Shown here piece by piece: positions 22,784 to 32,374 of a stretch of DNA of 64,000 nt; positions within the stretch are counted from its first letter, which is position 1, and each line of letters starts with the position of its first letter. Source of the stretch: Muscardinus avellanarius (lineage: Eukaryota > Chordata > Mammalia > Rodentia > Gliridae); the NCBI GenBank assembly GCA_963383645.1, contig OY726566.1, positions 99,154,302 to 99,218,301 of the forward strand, given 5' to 3'. Position numbers and translations under genes: made by a program. The notes beneath the pieces are model-generated. The model was not told where the DNA came from, searched no databases, and saw only the letters and a program-made list of their open reading frames with translations.

Positions 22784-24414
22784 CTTTTTTAAAGCTACAT
22801 AATATTCTACTGTATGCCTATTCCATGTTTCATTTATCCATTCACCTATTGATGGATGCTTGGGTTGTTTCTACCTTTCGGCTAGTGTAAATAGTGCAGC
22901 TATTATAGTGAGTGTGCAAATATATTTTCAAGATGCTAATTTCAGTTCTTGGGGGAGTATATACCCACAAGTGGAACTGCTACTGCAGATAGCAATTCTA
23001 TTTTTTTTTGAGGATCCGCTATACCATTTTCCATAGTGACCCCATCATTTTACATTTGGAGGACACTTTGTAGCGATGCTTTATGGTTCCCGTTCGGGTG
23101 TGATTAGGTGGCCATTATTTCTTGCTATCGAGCTTTGAGAATGAACTCCAGGTAAAATTTACACTCACCTCCTTACACTCTGAAACCCAGCTGGCCAAAT
23201 GCGAGCCACACGTTTCTGATTGGAATGCCTGATCCCAATAACCTTGCCTCCGACTTCCTGTTGGCTGCGAGCCAGTGTGTACATTTTTTACCAAACCAGC
23301 CCCATTATCAACAAATGCTCACACGGTACCATAAATTCAGTATGTTTTAATAAATCCCCAGCAGTCCCCATCCAGAGCGCCTTCCCCTCTTATCTCACTC
23401 CTCTCTGCCAAACCCTCTACAATTTATGTGTCTGCTTTCCCATCCTGCTTCGCCCCCTCCACGGGGCCTCTTCCCACCAGCTCACGGCGGCCTTTGCATC
23501 CTACATAAATTTCATCCTCTCTGTCTGGTGCTGTTGCTGACTTCTGCTTTCTTGTTCATGGGCTCTCCGCTGCTCCTTCTCTCCCTGGAACCAGCCCTTC
23601 AATCTCAGGGCTTCCTACTACCCCAAGTAATTTGTCAAGACCCCATCCTTGTAGTTAGTAGCTTATCAATTAATCTGGGTTTCTTTCACAGCTTTTTGGT
23701 GATTTCCAAGGCAGCAGTCCCCATCACAAAGCTGTTCCAGCTTTGTGAGCTTTTGCTGGAGGAGACATGCTGGATTCACTCTTGGTCCCCCCGCCCCAGT
23801 CACCGCACTGAGAGTGAGCTCCCCGAGACAGGTCCACTGACTCCATACCCAAGCAAATAAAGGAGAGATGGCAGGGGGCCCATGGAGAAGAATGTGCCCG
23901 GATGCACAGGCCGGGGAGGAAGGTTAGAGGCTTGGACTGAGATAGAAAGGAAGCGAAGAGAAAGCTGAGTGCATGCTGGGAAAATTTGATATTGGGACAC
24001 CAGGAAAGAGGACAGGCTTGCCAAATGGCAAATGAGATGGACCTGGGGGACAGTGGTCAGGTGGTAGGTTGCCCGTGGGAACTTGTATGGGTGCTCAGAG
24101 CGGAGGAGGACAGAGTGAGGGGGACAGGGGAGCATGGAATCACACACACACACAAATGCTGTTATCCTGGTGAGATAACAATACTTTGGATCATCAGAAA
24201 TGGAAGGAAAAGAGGGAGAATTCTGCAGAAGAACCGCCCTGCAGGAAAGATGCAGCAGACTCAAGCATCATTGAGCGTAAGGACGAGGACAGCAGGCATG
24301 AGCTCTTGACACTGGCTTTGGGTTCTAAAGACAAAATGGCGGTCCCACCCACGCGGGAGGTTGAGTGTGGCAGAGGGAAAGTAATTTCATCTTCACCATA
24401 ATCAGCTGGAGCTT

Positions 24415-24735
24415 TTCTTAGTTCATTCAGGCTGCTATTACAAAATACCACAAACCAGGTAGTTTATAAAGAACAGAAGGTTATTGCTCACAGTTCTGGA
24501 GCCTGGGAAGTCCAAAACCAAAGCCCTGGATGTGACGTTCGGTGAGGGCTGGCTTTCTAGTTCATAGGTGGCACCTTCTCTCTGTGTCCCGATTTGGTGG
24601 ACGAGGTGAAGGCGCTCCCTTGAGTCTGTTGTATAAGGTCAGTAACCCCATTCAAGAGGGCTCTGCCCGCGAGACCTCCCAAAGACCCCACCTCCATCAC
24701 CTGGAGATTAGGATGTCAATCTATGAACATGAGAG
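24415..24735 (-). mobile_element. LTR fragment, probable MaLR
   Basis: TTCATTCAGGCTGCTATTAC, AAAATACCACAAACCAGGTA, TCACAGTTCTGGAGCCTGGG and CATTCAAGAGGGCTCTGCCC follow the familiar reversed MaLR-like order. Strand is set by analogy, family by memory. Confidence 0.6.
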
Positions 24736-24834
24736 CTGCTGAGACATGGGGTCCAAGGTGACCTAGCTGTGCAGCACCCCAAGGATCATCAGCTACAAGA
24801 AGAATGGTGTGCTCAGAATCTAGACTCTTCTGCT

Positions 24835-24985
24835 CCTTGCCTTTCACCAACCTAATGTGGCCCCGCCTCGGTTGGCCAGAGGGAAGAAGCCTCAGGTGGC
24901 CTCGGCAACAGGGCACCATGAGGGCGTCTCAGGAGCACCCTCAGGCACGTCTGCGTTACGGGGCCTCACCCCTCCTGGCCCTTCC
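24835..24985. repeat. Unclassified dispersed repeat, copy 1
   Basis: Shares an ordered set of blocks with 30000-30125: CAGGGCACCATGAGGGCGTC, CTCAGG-AC-TCTGC-TTAC, and GGCCT-CCCTCCTGG. Family unknown to me. Confidence 0.5.
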
Positions 24986-25742
24986 GCACCCTTTGGATCA
25001 CCTCCACAGACAATCACGATTGCTACATGGAGGATAAACAGGAGGGGCCCCCCTAGTCAAACAGTGGGAACCCAGGGTGAGTCAGAAACACATTTCGATT
25101 GAAGGATGTCTCCACACCTTTCCCGCAATAAGGTGCTCAGAAGATCTCCAAGGGAGAAATGAAGCGTGTGTGTCTCCTGGACCACAGGACTGTTTTGTTT
25201 CCCAGAATCCCTCGTGGGACTAGAATATGGAGAATAGGTTCTGAGAGAAACATCATGTTTCTAATAGATAGCAGCATTTTTTCTCCTAAAGAATTCCACA
25301 TGAGAGCACAGCCATTGATAGGAACAGTTACTTTAGTGAGCGGTGGATTATAAACTCAAAGTGTGCAGCCCTGGGTGAGGGAATTAGTGCATCCCATCCA
25401 GCCGTGCCTGCCAGCATCCATCCCACCCCTGCCGAGCACCCACAGACAGCACCTGCCCCAGCAAGGTGGGACAAGACACCCAAAGTGGGTCCTTCATTAG
25501 CAGCGACGGGACAAGGGCCCCTCGCGGGAGCTGGGCACCTTTTGGAGAGGGCTGCAGGGCCCCTGGGGGAGCGGGACTCAGAACAAAGGAGGCTCTCCCG
25601 AGAGCTGGCGGGGTCAACCAGCGGTGAGAGCTCTCAGGCAGGCGGCATCCGGGCCTTTGCCAGAGGCTACTTAGTCAACCTGTCCTGAATCCCACCCTAT
25701 GCCACCTTCAGTCCCTCCCCTGGGACGGTCGCCTCTCGTTCC

Positions 25743-25882
25743 TGATGTCTCAGGCGACCCTGGCAGACCCAGGCCCCTGATGTCTCAGATGACCCTGGCA
25801 GACCCAAGCCCCTGATGTCTCAGGCGACCCTGGCAGACCCAGGCCCCTGATATCTCAGATGACCCTGGCAGACCCAGGCCCC
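25743..25882 (+). repeat. 35-bp tandem repeat (minisatellite), 4 units
   Basis: Units begin at 25743, 25778, 25813 and 25848 with TGATGTCTCAG or TGATATCTCAG and end GGCCCC. Even and odd units alternate GCGACCC and ATGACCC, which suggests a 70-bp higher-order duplication. Not CRISPR-like, since there are no spacers. Confidence 0.95.
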
Positions 25883-26029
25883 GCTGCTGGGATCCAAGAA
25901 CCAATTGTCAATGAAAGGTCATCAGAGGCTGAAACTGAGAACTTCATATCAGGCAAGGAGATTCTCCCAGAAGGTGCAGTTTTATACCTATCTCCATGCA
26001 CAGATATGGTGTGTGTAATATGTATACTA

Positions 26030-26140
26030 GATATATTTGTTACATGCAATAACATATAATATTATTATATCATATGTATTATACACATACAACATGTATA
26101 TATTATTATTATTATTATATTATATATATTATACATGCAC
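26030..26140. repeat. AT-rich low-complexity tract with (ATT)n
   Basis: TATA/ATTATT-type sequence with a short TTA triplet run at 26103-26117. Confidence 0.9.
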
Positions 26141-26258
26141 ATGTGTGTGTCCCCTGCCCCACTGTGTTACCAAACTGTATGTTTTATCATGTTTATAAAC
26201 TATACAGAAAACTATATCTGCTGAAGTAAGGATCATGCTGATGATTTCTTTTTCTTTT

Positions 26259-26455
26259 TCTTTTTTTTTGGTGGTACTGGGGTTCCTGGAAGCCCTTCTA
26301 CCTCCGGGATACACTCCCAGACCTATTTTATATTATTTTTAATTGGAAACAGGGTCCCCTAAGCCAGCGCGTGTGGCTGGCTTCGAACCAGCGCGATCCT
26401 CCTGTCTCCACCTCCCAAGCGCGGGGATGACAAGCGTGCGCCACCACGCCCGGCT
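26259..26455 (-). mobile_element. B1-dID SINE, young short-B1 subfamily, TSD present
   Basis: Flanks ATGCTGATGATTTCT and ATGCTGGCGATTTCT. CpG-rich element ending GTGCGCCACCACGCCCGGC. Confidence 0.93.
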
Positions 26456-26502
26456 TAATGCTGGCGATTTCTAGCAAGAAAAAAAGATTATAGAATTTCT
26501 AA

Positions 26503-26715
26503 GGCTGAGCGTGATGGCGGCGTGTTCATGTCATCCCACTACTTGGGAGACTGAGACGGGAGGCTCTGCAGGCTCACAGACAGCCTCAGCAACCTAGTGA
26601 GGGTTCTCTAAAATTAAGTGAGACCTTATTTCAAAATTAAAAAAAAAATTAGGGCTGGGGGTGTATCTCAGAGGTAGAATGCCCCCTGGGCTCAATCTTC
26701 AGTACCACACACACT
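26503..26715 (+). mobile_element. B1-dID SINE, older, short TSD
   Basis: Flanked by AGAATTTCT on both sides. ID box GGGCTGGGGGTGTATCTCAG. Confidence 0.9.
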
Positions 26716-26883
26716 AAAGAATTTCTGTCTAGACTCCCAACCTGGCTCCAGTAGTGCCTGTGGGACCTGGGCTTGCCATGGCCCAGGCAGTTGTCAGTGG
26801 GAAGGGGCAGGGAGAAATTGAGGCAGCAAGAATAAGTTCAGGGGACTGATATACTTAGATATTTAGGACATCACTTGGGTTTT

Positions 26884-27060
26884 TTCTTTAATTTATTTAT
26901 TTTTTTATTGGTGCACTGTATTCATACATCATAGTGGGATACAAACTTTTGTAGACATACATGCACACATCGCCCAGTCAGCCCCCACCCGATCCCCACC
27001 CCATTCTCTCCCCATCCCTCCCTCCCATGCTTGGCTTAGTGATTGACATCTAGTATTATA
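26884..27060 (-). mobile_element. L1 3' UTR end and A-rich tail of the HAL1-like element
   Basis: Reverse of GCTTGGCTTAGTGATTGACA, the CCCTCCCTCCC tract and TTTTATTGGTGCACTGTATT. Matches the last ~155 bp of the L1 3' UTRs at 12832 and 53240-53396, then diverges upstream of GATGTCAATCAC. That point is the 3' junction of the foreign spacer. Confidence 0.88.
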
Positions 27061-27234
27061 GCAATGTATCCAAAATTAAAAATGATAATCTCACATAACA
27101 GTTTCATTTGTCTGTTACCAAGTTTTTGATGACTTAAAGATAACATTTCAATATTTCTTTTTACTTTCTTTCTTACCAGAGAATATTTTTTTTCTATTTT
27201 TTTTAGGTGAAACTATCATATATTTACATATTTA

Positions 27235-27935
27235 TTTTTCAGAAAAAAACTCTATCCTAATATGGAATATGGACTCTAGATACCCAAAACGATCTTGAAA
27301 AAGAACAAAGCTAGAAGATATATATTTTCTGATTTCAAACCATATAAAACTACAATAATTGAAACAGTGTAGTACTATTCTAAAGGCAGATATATAAACC
27401 ATTGGAGTTAAATAAAAGCCTAGAGCTAAATTCTTCCCTATATTGTCGTTATTTTTGACAAGGTTTCCACGAACATTTGGTGGTAGAAATAATAATATTT
27501 TAACTAAATATTGTTGAAACATAATAATTACATGGAAAAGAATAAAGTTGGACCCTTACCTAATCCCATATACAAAGATTAACTCAAAATAGATAAAAGA
27601 CCTAAATATAAATCTTAAGACTATAAACTTTTAGGAGAAAATCTGGGTCATAAAACCTCGCAACACTGAAATTGGCAGTGATTTCTTGGATATGATTTCA
27701 ATGGCACAGGAAACAGAAGAGTATACAAACTCCCTAAAAAATAAAAAAAATATTGTATATCCAAAGACAATGTAAACAGAGTTAGAAGTTACTAATAGAA
27801 TGGGATAAAATATTTCCAAATGCTATATCTGAAGGTATATTAATATTCCAACTAGAAATCCTAAAAATTAACAACAATAAAGGCAAACAATACCATTTAG
27901 AGATAGGTAAAAGACTAACATAAGTAATGAATCTC
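27235..27935 (+). mobile_element. Ancient L1 ORF2 segment, antisense, inside the HAL1-like element
   Basis: On + it follows L1M-type ORF2 in order: CGATCTTGAAAAAGAACAAA, GAAACAGTGTAGTACTATTC, AAGTTGGACCCTTACCTAAT and ATTAACTCAAAATAGATAAA. It is decayed, with stops and indels, and lies opposite to the host element's sense. It therefore supplies no ORF2 to it and acts as spacer between ORF1 and the 3' UTR. Adjacent 27064-27234 is T-rich and unassigned. Confidence 0.85.
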
Positions 27936-27950
27936 CACAGATAACCAATC

Positions 27951-28913
27951 TTAGTTGACTGTTGAATGGAAACTCTTGTTTCTCTGGTTCTGGTGTGTGT
28001 TACCTATTTCTTCTTTGTAGTTAATCTCTTTGAGAATTTTCTCTAGTGCTGGTTTTGAAGACATAAATTCCTTCAGTTTCTGTTTGTCATGGAAGCTTCT
28101 TATTTCTCCATCTAATTTGATAGAAAGTTTTGCTGGGTAGGAAATTTTTGGCTGGAAGTTGTTTTCTTTCAGAGTTTGGAATATGTTACTCCAAGCCCTT
28201 CTGGCTCTCATGACTTGGTTTGGGAAGTCTGGAGTGATTCTAATTGGTTTGCCTCTGAATGTCACTTGGCCCTTTGTTTTTTTTGCCTTTAAGATTCTCT
28301 GCTTGGCTTCCACATTGGTCATTTTGACAATTATGTGGCGTGGGGATTCTCTTCTCTGATCCTGTCTAAAGGGAGTTCTATAAGTTTCCTGGACCTGTGT
28401 ATCAACCTCTTGCTCTATAATAGGAAAATTTTCTGGTATTACTTCCTTGAAGAGATTGTTGATCCCTTTGGTTTCACTTTCTTTTCCCTCCTCTATTCCA
28501 ATTGTTCTTAGGTTAGCTCTCTTAAAATGGGCCCATATTTCTTCAATGTCAGATTCCTGCTGTCGGATATTTTTTTCTAGATTAGAAACTATGCATTCAT
28601 TTTTGGAATGATCATCTTCTAAGAGCGAGATTCTGTTCTCCATGTGGTCTAATGGGTTGTTTGTGCTTTGATTTGAGGCCTTTACTTCATTAATTGCATC
28701 CTTTATCTCTTTTTGGCTCTCTCTGAGTTCTTTTCGAAGCACCTCTATTATTTCTACAGTTATTTTCCTGATTTGATCTTCTAGAAATCTCTGATTTTCT
28801 GTTTTATCGGGTTCTGATGTTGTGGGGTTGTGGGCATTCATTGCTCCAGTATTATTCCTCTTTCCCATGATTTCGGAAGTTTGTGCCTTCTCTGGGTTCT
28901 CCCCTTGGGTCAC
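27951..28913 (-). CDS. L1 ORF1 protein (ORF1p), intact, 320 aa
   Basis: An uninterrupted 320-codon frame. Residues 1-40 are a polar N-terminal tail. Residues ~41-130 form a charged coiled coil (LEDQIRKITVEIIEVLRKEL and onward) for trimer formation. Residues ~131-235 are the RRM region, from KRANLRTIGIEEG to GKPIRITPDF, including SPRHIIVKM. Residues ~236-296 are the C-terminal domain, with the ARRAW and NNFQPKISYPAKLS signatures. ORF1p is the trimeric RNA-binding chaperone that packages L1 RNA. The length is slightly shorter than human (338) and mouse (~357) ORF1p. The REKG-type loop reads KTKG. Absence of stops in a 963-bp frame inside an intron points to a fairly recent insertion. No endonuclease/RT ORF follows, so any mobility would need ORF2p in trans. 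Confidence 0.93.
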   Translation of the reverse strand: MTQGENPEKAQTSEIMGKRNNTGAMNAHNPTTSEPDKTENQRFLEDQIRKITVEIIEVLRKELRESQKEIKDAINEVKASNQSTNNPLDHMENRISLLEDDHSKNECIVSNLEKNIRQQESDIEEIWAHFKRANLRTIGIEEGKESETKGINNLFKEVIPENFPIIEQEVDTQVQETYRTPFRQDQRRESPRHIIVKMTNVEAKQRILKAKKTKGQVTFRGKPIRITPDFPNQVMRARRAWSNIFQTLKENNFQPKISYPAKLSIKLDGEIRSFHDKQKLKEFMSSKPALEKILKEINYKEEIGNTHQNQRNKSFHSTVN

Positions 28914-29656
28914 TATGACTTCACTTAAGGTGCTCTGGATCTCGAGCCAGTAGTATCTCAGACCCCACTACTCCTTTACTGGGTTGTATCACAGAGTCTC
29001 CGACCCAGAGAGTCGATAGAGGCTGCTTTAGACTGTGGGGGGTGCCAGGTTGCACGTTCTCCTATGGTGTGATATCTCTGCCACCGCCACTCCCCCACTG
29101 GGTCAAGTCCCAGGGAGTACAGTACTGGGATTTCTCCTCTGTGGCCCGCAATTTGACTCACTGTTCTTGAGTGCACAGATGTAGCTGTACTGGATTCAGT
29201 GAATTCTCTGCTGCTGCCGCCGGTGCAATATGGCGCCGCTGCCATGCCCTCGGCCGTGAGGCTGGCATATTTCTTCTTGGTTTTGATTTCCACTCTGAAT
29301 CCCTGAGGCGTGTGCTGAGCTCAGTCACTGGGAGCTTTAGATTTTACCTGCGGCGAGAAATCCCGCCTGGCTGTTCCGCAGCGGCTCACCTCGGCTTGCT
29401 GTAGCCGTCTGGTGAAGTAGCTGCTGCGCCGGCAGTATGGCGCTGCTGCTGCATCCTCGGGCGTGAGGCTGGTTATCTCCTCTGTGGCTCTGAGCTCTGT
29501 TCTCAGTCCGCTTTGTCTCTGGAGCCTGGTGATTTTTTTGTTTCTCTGGTGATGGTGTTTTCTGGCTATGAAAGGCGCTGATTTTGTGGTAATGGAGATT
29601 GGTTGTTAGCGGGGCTCTTAAGCCCCGCTTTTCTCGGTCGCCATCTTCCCGGAAGC
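28914..29656 (-). promoter_or_regulatory. L1 5' UTR with monomer-like tandem units
   Basis: GC-rich leader upstream of ORF1. Two stretches ~208 bp apart share TATGGCGC-GCTGC, CCTCGG-CGTGAGGCTGG and a TTCTCAGTC/CACTCTGAATC-type end (+ coordinates from ~29225 and ~29433). This suggests tandem promoter monomers like those of mouse L1 but diverged. In L1s this region drives sense pol II transcription. Here it points away from TBXAS1 sense. Confidence 0.65.
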
Positions 29657-29999
29657 CATCACTTGGGTTTTACATGCAACACAACTGTCTGGCACCTGGA
29701 ACACCCACCCTCACCCCACCTGCGGTAGAAGCCATGAGCGTTGGGGTGAGAAGCGAGAAGCAGCTCCCGGGTGTCAGGGAGCCGGGCTGGGGCCAGCTAC
29801 GCAGAGGAAGGGGAGGATAGACTTTGGGGTTCTAAGCCAGGAGGCAGGAAGCTTCTAAGAGTGTTAGTCCAACAGGTTGGACACTGTCAATCTAGCGTTT
29901 TGCCAGGGCCAGTCTGGACAGGCCAGGAGATTCCGAGCAGGAACCCAGCCCCCAGCAGAGCTCAGCTGTAGACTTTCTACTTGAGGCTCTGTGGTGGGC

Positions 30000-30125
30000 G
30001 ACCTGGCGAGAGCCCTGTAGCTTGGCCTGGATGGGCACCATGGGGGCATTTCAAGAACCATCTCAGGTACTTCTGCATTACAGAGGCCTTGTCCCTCCTG
30101 GTTTTCCCAAATGCCTGGGGATGGG
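30000..30125. repeat. Unclassified dispersed repeat, copy 2
   Basis: Homologous to 24835-24985: GGGCACCATGGGGGCATTTC, TCTCAGGTACTTCTGCATTA and CCTTGTCCCTCCTGG. Family not recognised. Confidence 0.5.
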
Positions 30126-31263
30126 CAGAGGTCAGAGGGCAAGAGTCAGGGGTCAGGAGTGGGGATAGGTAGCATGCATGGAACAGAATATGCACACCCA
30201 GACAAGAGGAGAAGGGGCTGGGGCCAGCCTCCTGGGCAAGCACAGTGTCTTCTGCGCTTTGCACAAACTTGAATTTCCCCCCAGAAAGGGCATGTGTGTG
30301 TGAGGAATGAGAAACACTGACTCTAATTAAGAGAGAATAATAATAACAAAAAAATTTCTCTTGGACAAAAAGTAACTTTCCTTGTGAACTTTCAACATGA
30401 CAGCCTGTGATTTTTAATTACCTCCATTAGGGGATGATTCTTGGTGTGATGGGGAGGCTGGGGACCCGGTGCTGGCTTGTCCATCTGCTCCCTTTGGTCC
30501 CTGTGCCTTTCTCTTGTTCCCTGTCCCATCCTGTGGTACTGACTGTTGCACATGTCCCCACACACTGTGTAGATCACTCTGTGCACCGTGTCCGAGGCCA
30601 GTGCTGACGTGGTCTCTCGTGCCTTAGTTTGTTTTCCGGCACTACGCTTCCAAGATCCATCACTATTCTGTGACCCTATCAAACACGTGGCTTTTGACAC
30701 TGGCATGTGTCTTACCTGGCCACTGCCCCCAAAGGAGATACCCTGTGGCCTCCTACAGACAGTCTAACAGTGGACATTCTTTAATGGGGCCCTTTATGGA
30801 CCTGGGGGGGAAACTCTCTGGGCTCTCTATCTTGCTTTGATGATGGTTAAGTTGTGTGACTTTGTTCCCGGGGGCCATTTCCACATCTGCTGTTAATCTG
30901 TGAGCGTCCCCAGCACTCTGTGTAGGTCATAGCCTTCCAACACAGCATGTCCTGTGACTGTCCAACAATACTTTGGGTTTGGCTGGTCTCATCACTCCCA
31001 ACTTACACAGAAATCTGACTCTACGCTGAGGATGTTAGTAAGAGGCACGGGCAGGCGACGCAGGCTGCTGGACAAGCAGTCCAAGAGGTACAAGTCAGGA
31101 CGAGGTACAAGAGGGACCCGGGTTCTCCTCGTTCTCCAAAGCTCTCCCAGCCACTCACTCCTCAGATCGTCTGAACGCTCCTTGACAATAGGTAACAAGA
31201 TTATTTTATTGTCCCATGTTCCTGATAGAATCAAACTTCAGGAGGAGCAGAGCTTTGTCTCTT

Positions 31264-31344
31264 GCTCATGACAATATTCCCAGCGCCTAAAACGATAACT
31301 GGCACATGATAGGTGCTCAGTAAATATTTGTTGAGTGACTGAGT
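31264..31344 (+). repeat. MIR/L2-like 3' end
   Basis: ACTGGCACATGATAGGTGCT then CAGTAAATATTTGTTGAGTG is the standard terminus of L2/MIR elements. Confidence 0.55.
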
Positions 31345-31499
31345 TACCTTCAGTATACATCTTTCATGGCAGACTTGTCTACATGGAAATCTCCAACAGG
31401 CAGGTCTTATTATTTTGCTAATTTTGGTGACTGGTATTGTTTTCTTAGAGACTCATGAAAAGAATGGGGTTGAAAGTACTCTTAAAAATCAAAGCTTGA

Positions 31500-31694
31500 C
31501 GCCGGGCGTGGTGGCGCATGCTTGTAATTCCCGCACTTGGGAGGCGGAGACAGGAGGATCGCGCAGGTTCGAAGCCAGCTGTGTGTGCTGGCTTAGGAGA
31601 CCCTGTTTCCAAATAAAAATGTAAAAATAGGTCTGGGAGTGTAGCCCGGAGGTAGAAGGGCTTCCAGGAACCCCAGTACCACCAAAAAAAAAAA
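31500..31694 (+). mobile_element. B1-dID SINE, young short-B1 subfamily, first at shared target
   Basis: Bracketed by AAAAATCAAAGCTTGA at 31484-31499 and 31695-31710. Complete, CpG-rich, ending GCTTCCAGGAACCCCAGTAC plus poly-A. Confidence 0.94.
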
Positions 31695-31710
31695 AAAAAT
31701 CAAAGCTTGA

Positions 31711-32169
31711 AGCCAGGCGGGGTGGCACACGCTTCCTCCCCGGTGGGCCTTCTGAGTGTTTTCCATGGGTGTGCGGCTGGGTGGGTGGTCAGGAAAGATT
31801 CAGAAGATGGTGTGAGATCGGACAACGGCAGGACAAATCATGGTGGGCATCCTCTGTCTTGGGGACTCCTCTGGCTTTTTCTGGGCTGGCTTGCATAAAA
31901 GGGAACCCAAGTCATCCTTGGCCCCTTGCTGTTACTAATTAGAAACCAATCTAAGCCGGGCGTGGTGGCGCACGCTTGTGATCCCAGCACTTGGGAAGCT
32001 GAGACAGGAAGGTCACACAGGCTCAAAGCCAGCCTCAGCTAGTTACTGAGGCTCTCGGCAACTTAGTGAGACCTTGTTTCAAAAAAAGTATAAAATATGT
32101 CTGGGAATATACCCTGGAGGTAGAAAAGCCCCTGGTTTCCACCCCCAGTACCACACAAAAAATAAAATA
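31711..32169 (+). mobile_element. Chimeric retroposon: SINE head, transduced 222-bp segment, B1-dID SINE
   Basis: Bracketed by AAAAATCAAAGCTTGA (31695-31710) and AAATCAAAGATTGA (32170-32183). Bases 31711-31731 are the first ~21 bases of a SINE. Bases 31732-31954 are a ~96% identical copy of 34535-34756. Bases 31955-32169 are a SINE matching the one at 34757, ending in an AAATAAAATAAAA tail. Parent and copy share the junction ACCAATCTAAGCCGGGC. This is the signature of a read-through transcript (flank plus SINE) retroposed with a template switch at its 5' end. Confidence 0.85.
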
Positions 32170-32183
32170 AAATCAAAGATTGA

Positions 32184-32374
32184 GCTCAGTGTGATAGCAC
32201 ATGCCTGCAATTCCAGGACTTGGGAGGATCATAGGTTTGAGGCCAGCCTCGGCAACTTAGCAAGGTCCTTAGTAACTTAGTGAGACCTTATTTCCAAAGA
32301 AAAAATGAAATAGGGCTAGGGCTGTATCTTGGAGGTAGAATACCACTGTCTTCAATCTCTAGTACCACACACAA
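32184..32374 (+). mobile_element. B1-dID SINE, older, third at shared target
   Basis: Lies between AAATCAAAGATTGA (32170-32183) and AAAAATCAAAGCTTG (32375-32389). Diverged (GCTCAGTGTGATAGCACATG), so it is probably the earliest of the three arrivals. Confidence 0.88.

Larger units (their letters stand above)
22015..23110 (-). mobile_element. Ancient L1 3' end (L1M-like), split by two SINEs and a (GT)n
   Basis: Pieces at 22015-22194, 22415-22540 and 22784-23075 follow consensus order in reverse: AAATATACACGATATG, TACCATCCTAGCCATTTTCC, GACCTCATATAAGTGGAATA, TATTGATGGATGCTTGGGTT, GAGTATATACCCACAAGTGG and ACCATTTTCCATAGTGAC. Non-coding. Confidence 0.85.
26884..29656 (-). mobile_element. HAL1-like L1 retrotransposon: 5' UTR, intact ORF1, no ORF2, L1 3' end
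   Basis: The 15-bp duplication CATCACTTGGGTTTT at 26869-26883 and 29657-29671 brackets the whole element. In sense (minus) it opens with GGAAGATGGCG near 29655, typical of an L1 start. A GC-rich 5' UTR of ~740 bp and ORF1 (28913-27951) follow, then a ~0.9-kb spacer with no reverse transcriptase. It ends in ~155 bp of L1 3' UTR and an AATAAA-containing A-rich tail. The duplication starts at T/AAAA in sense, as expected for L1 endonuclease nicking, so one TPRT event is the simplest reading. A full L1 is over 6 kb and this is 2.77 kb. It could be a family (half-L1) or a one-off chimera; copy number elsewhere would decide. Confidence 0.85.

Noticed and set aside
23426..24264. 144-154-aa open frames on both strands
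   Set aside because: Overlapping antisense frames of similar length in single-copy DNA, no recognisable domain.
25743..25882. CRISPR array
   Set aside because: The 35-bp units are contiguous without spacers, and the host is a mammal; it is a minisatellite.
26884..29656. Twin-priming (5' inverted) L1
   Set aside because: Both the 5' UTR/ORF1 part and the 3' end run in the same orientation; only the older captured L1 piece is reversed.
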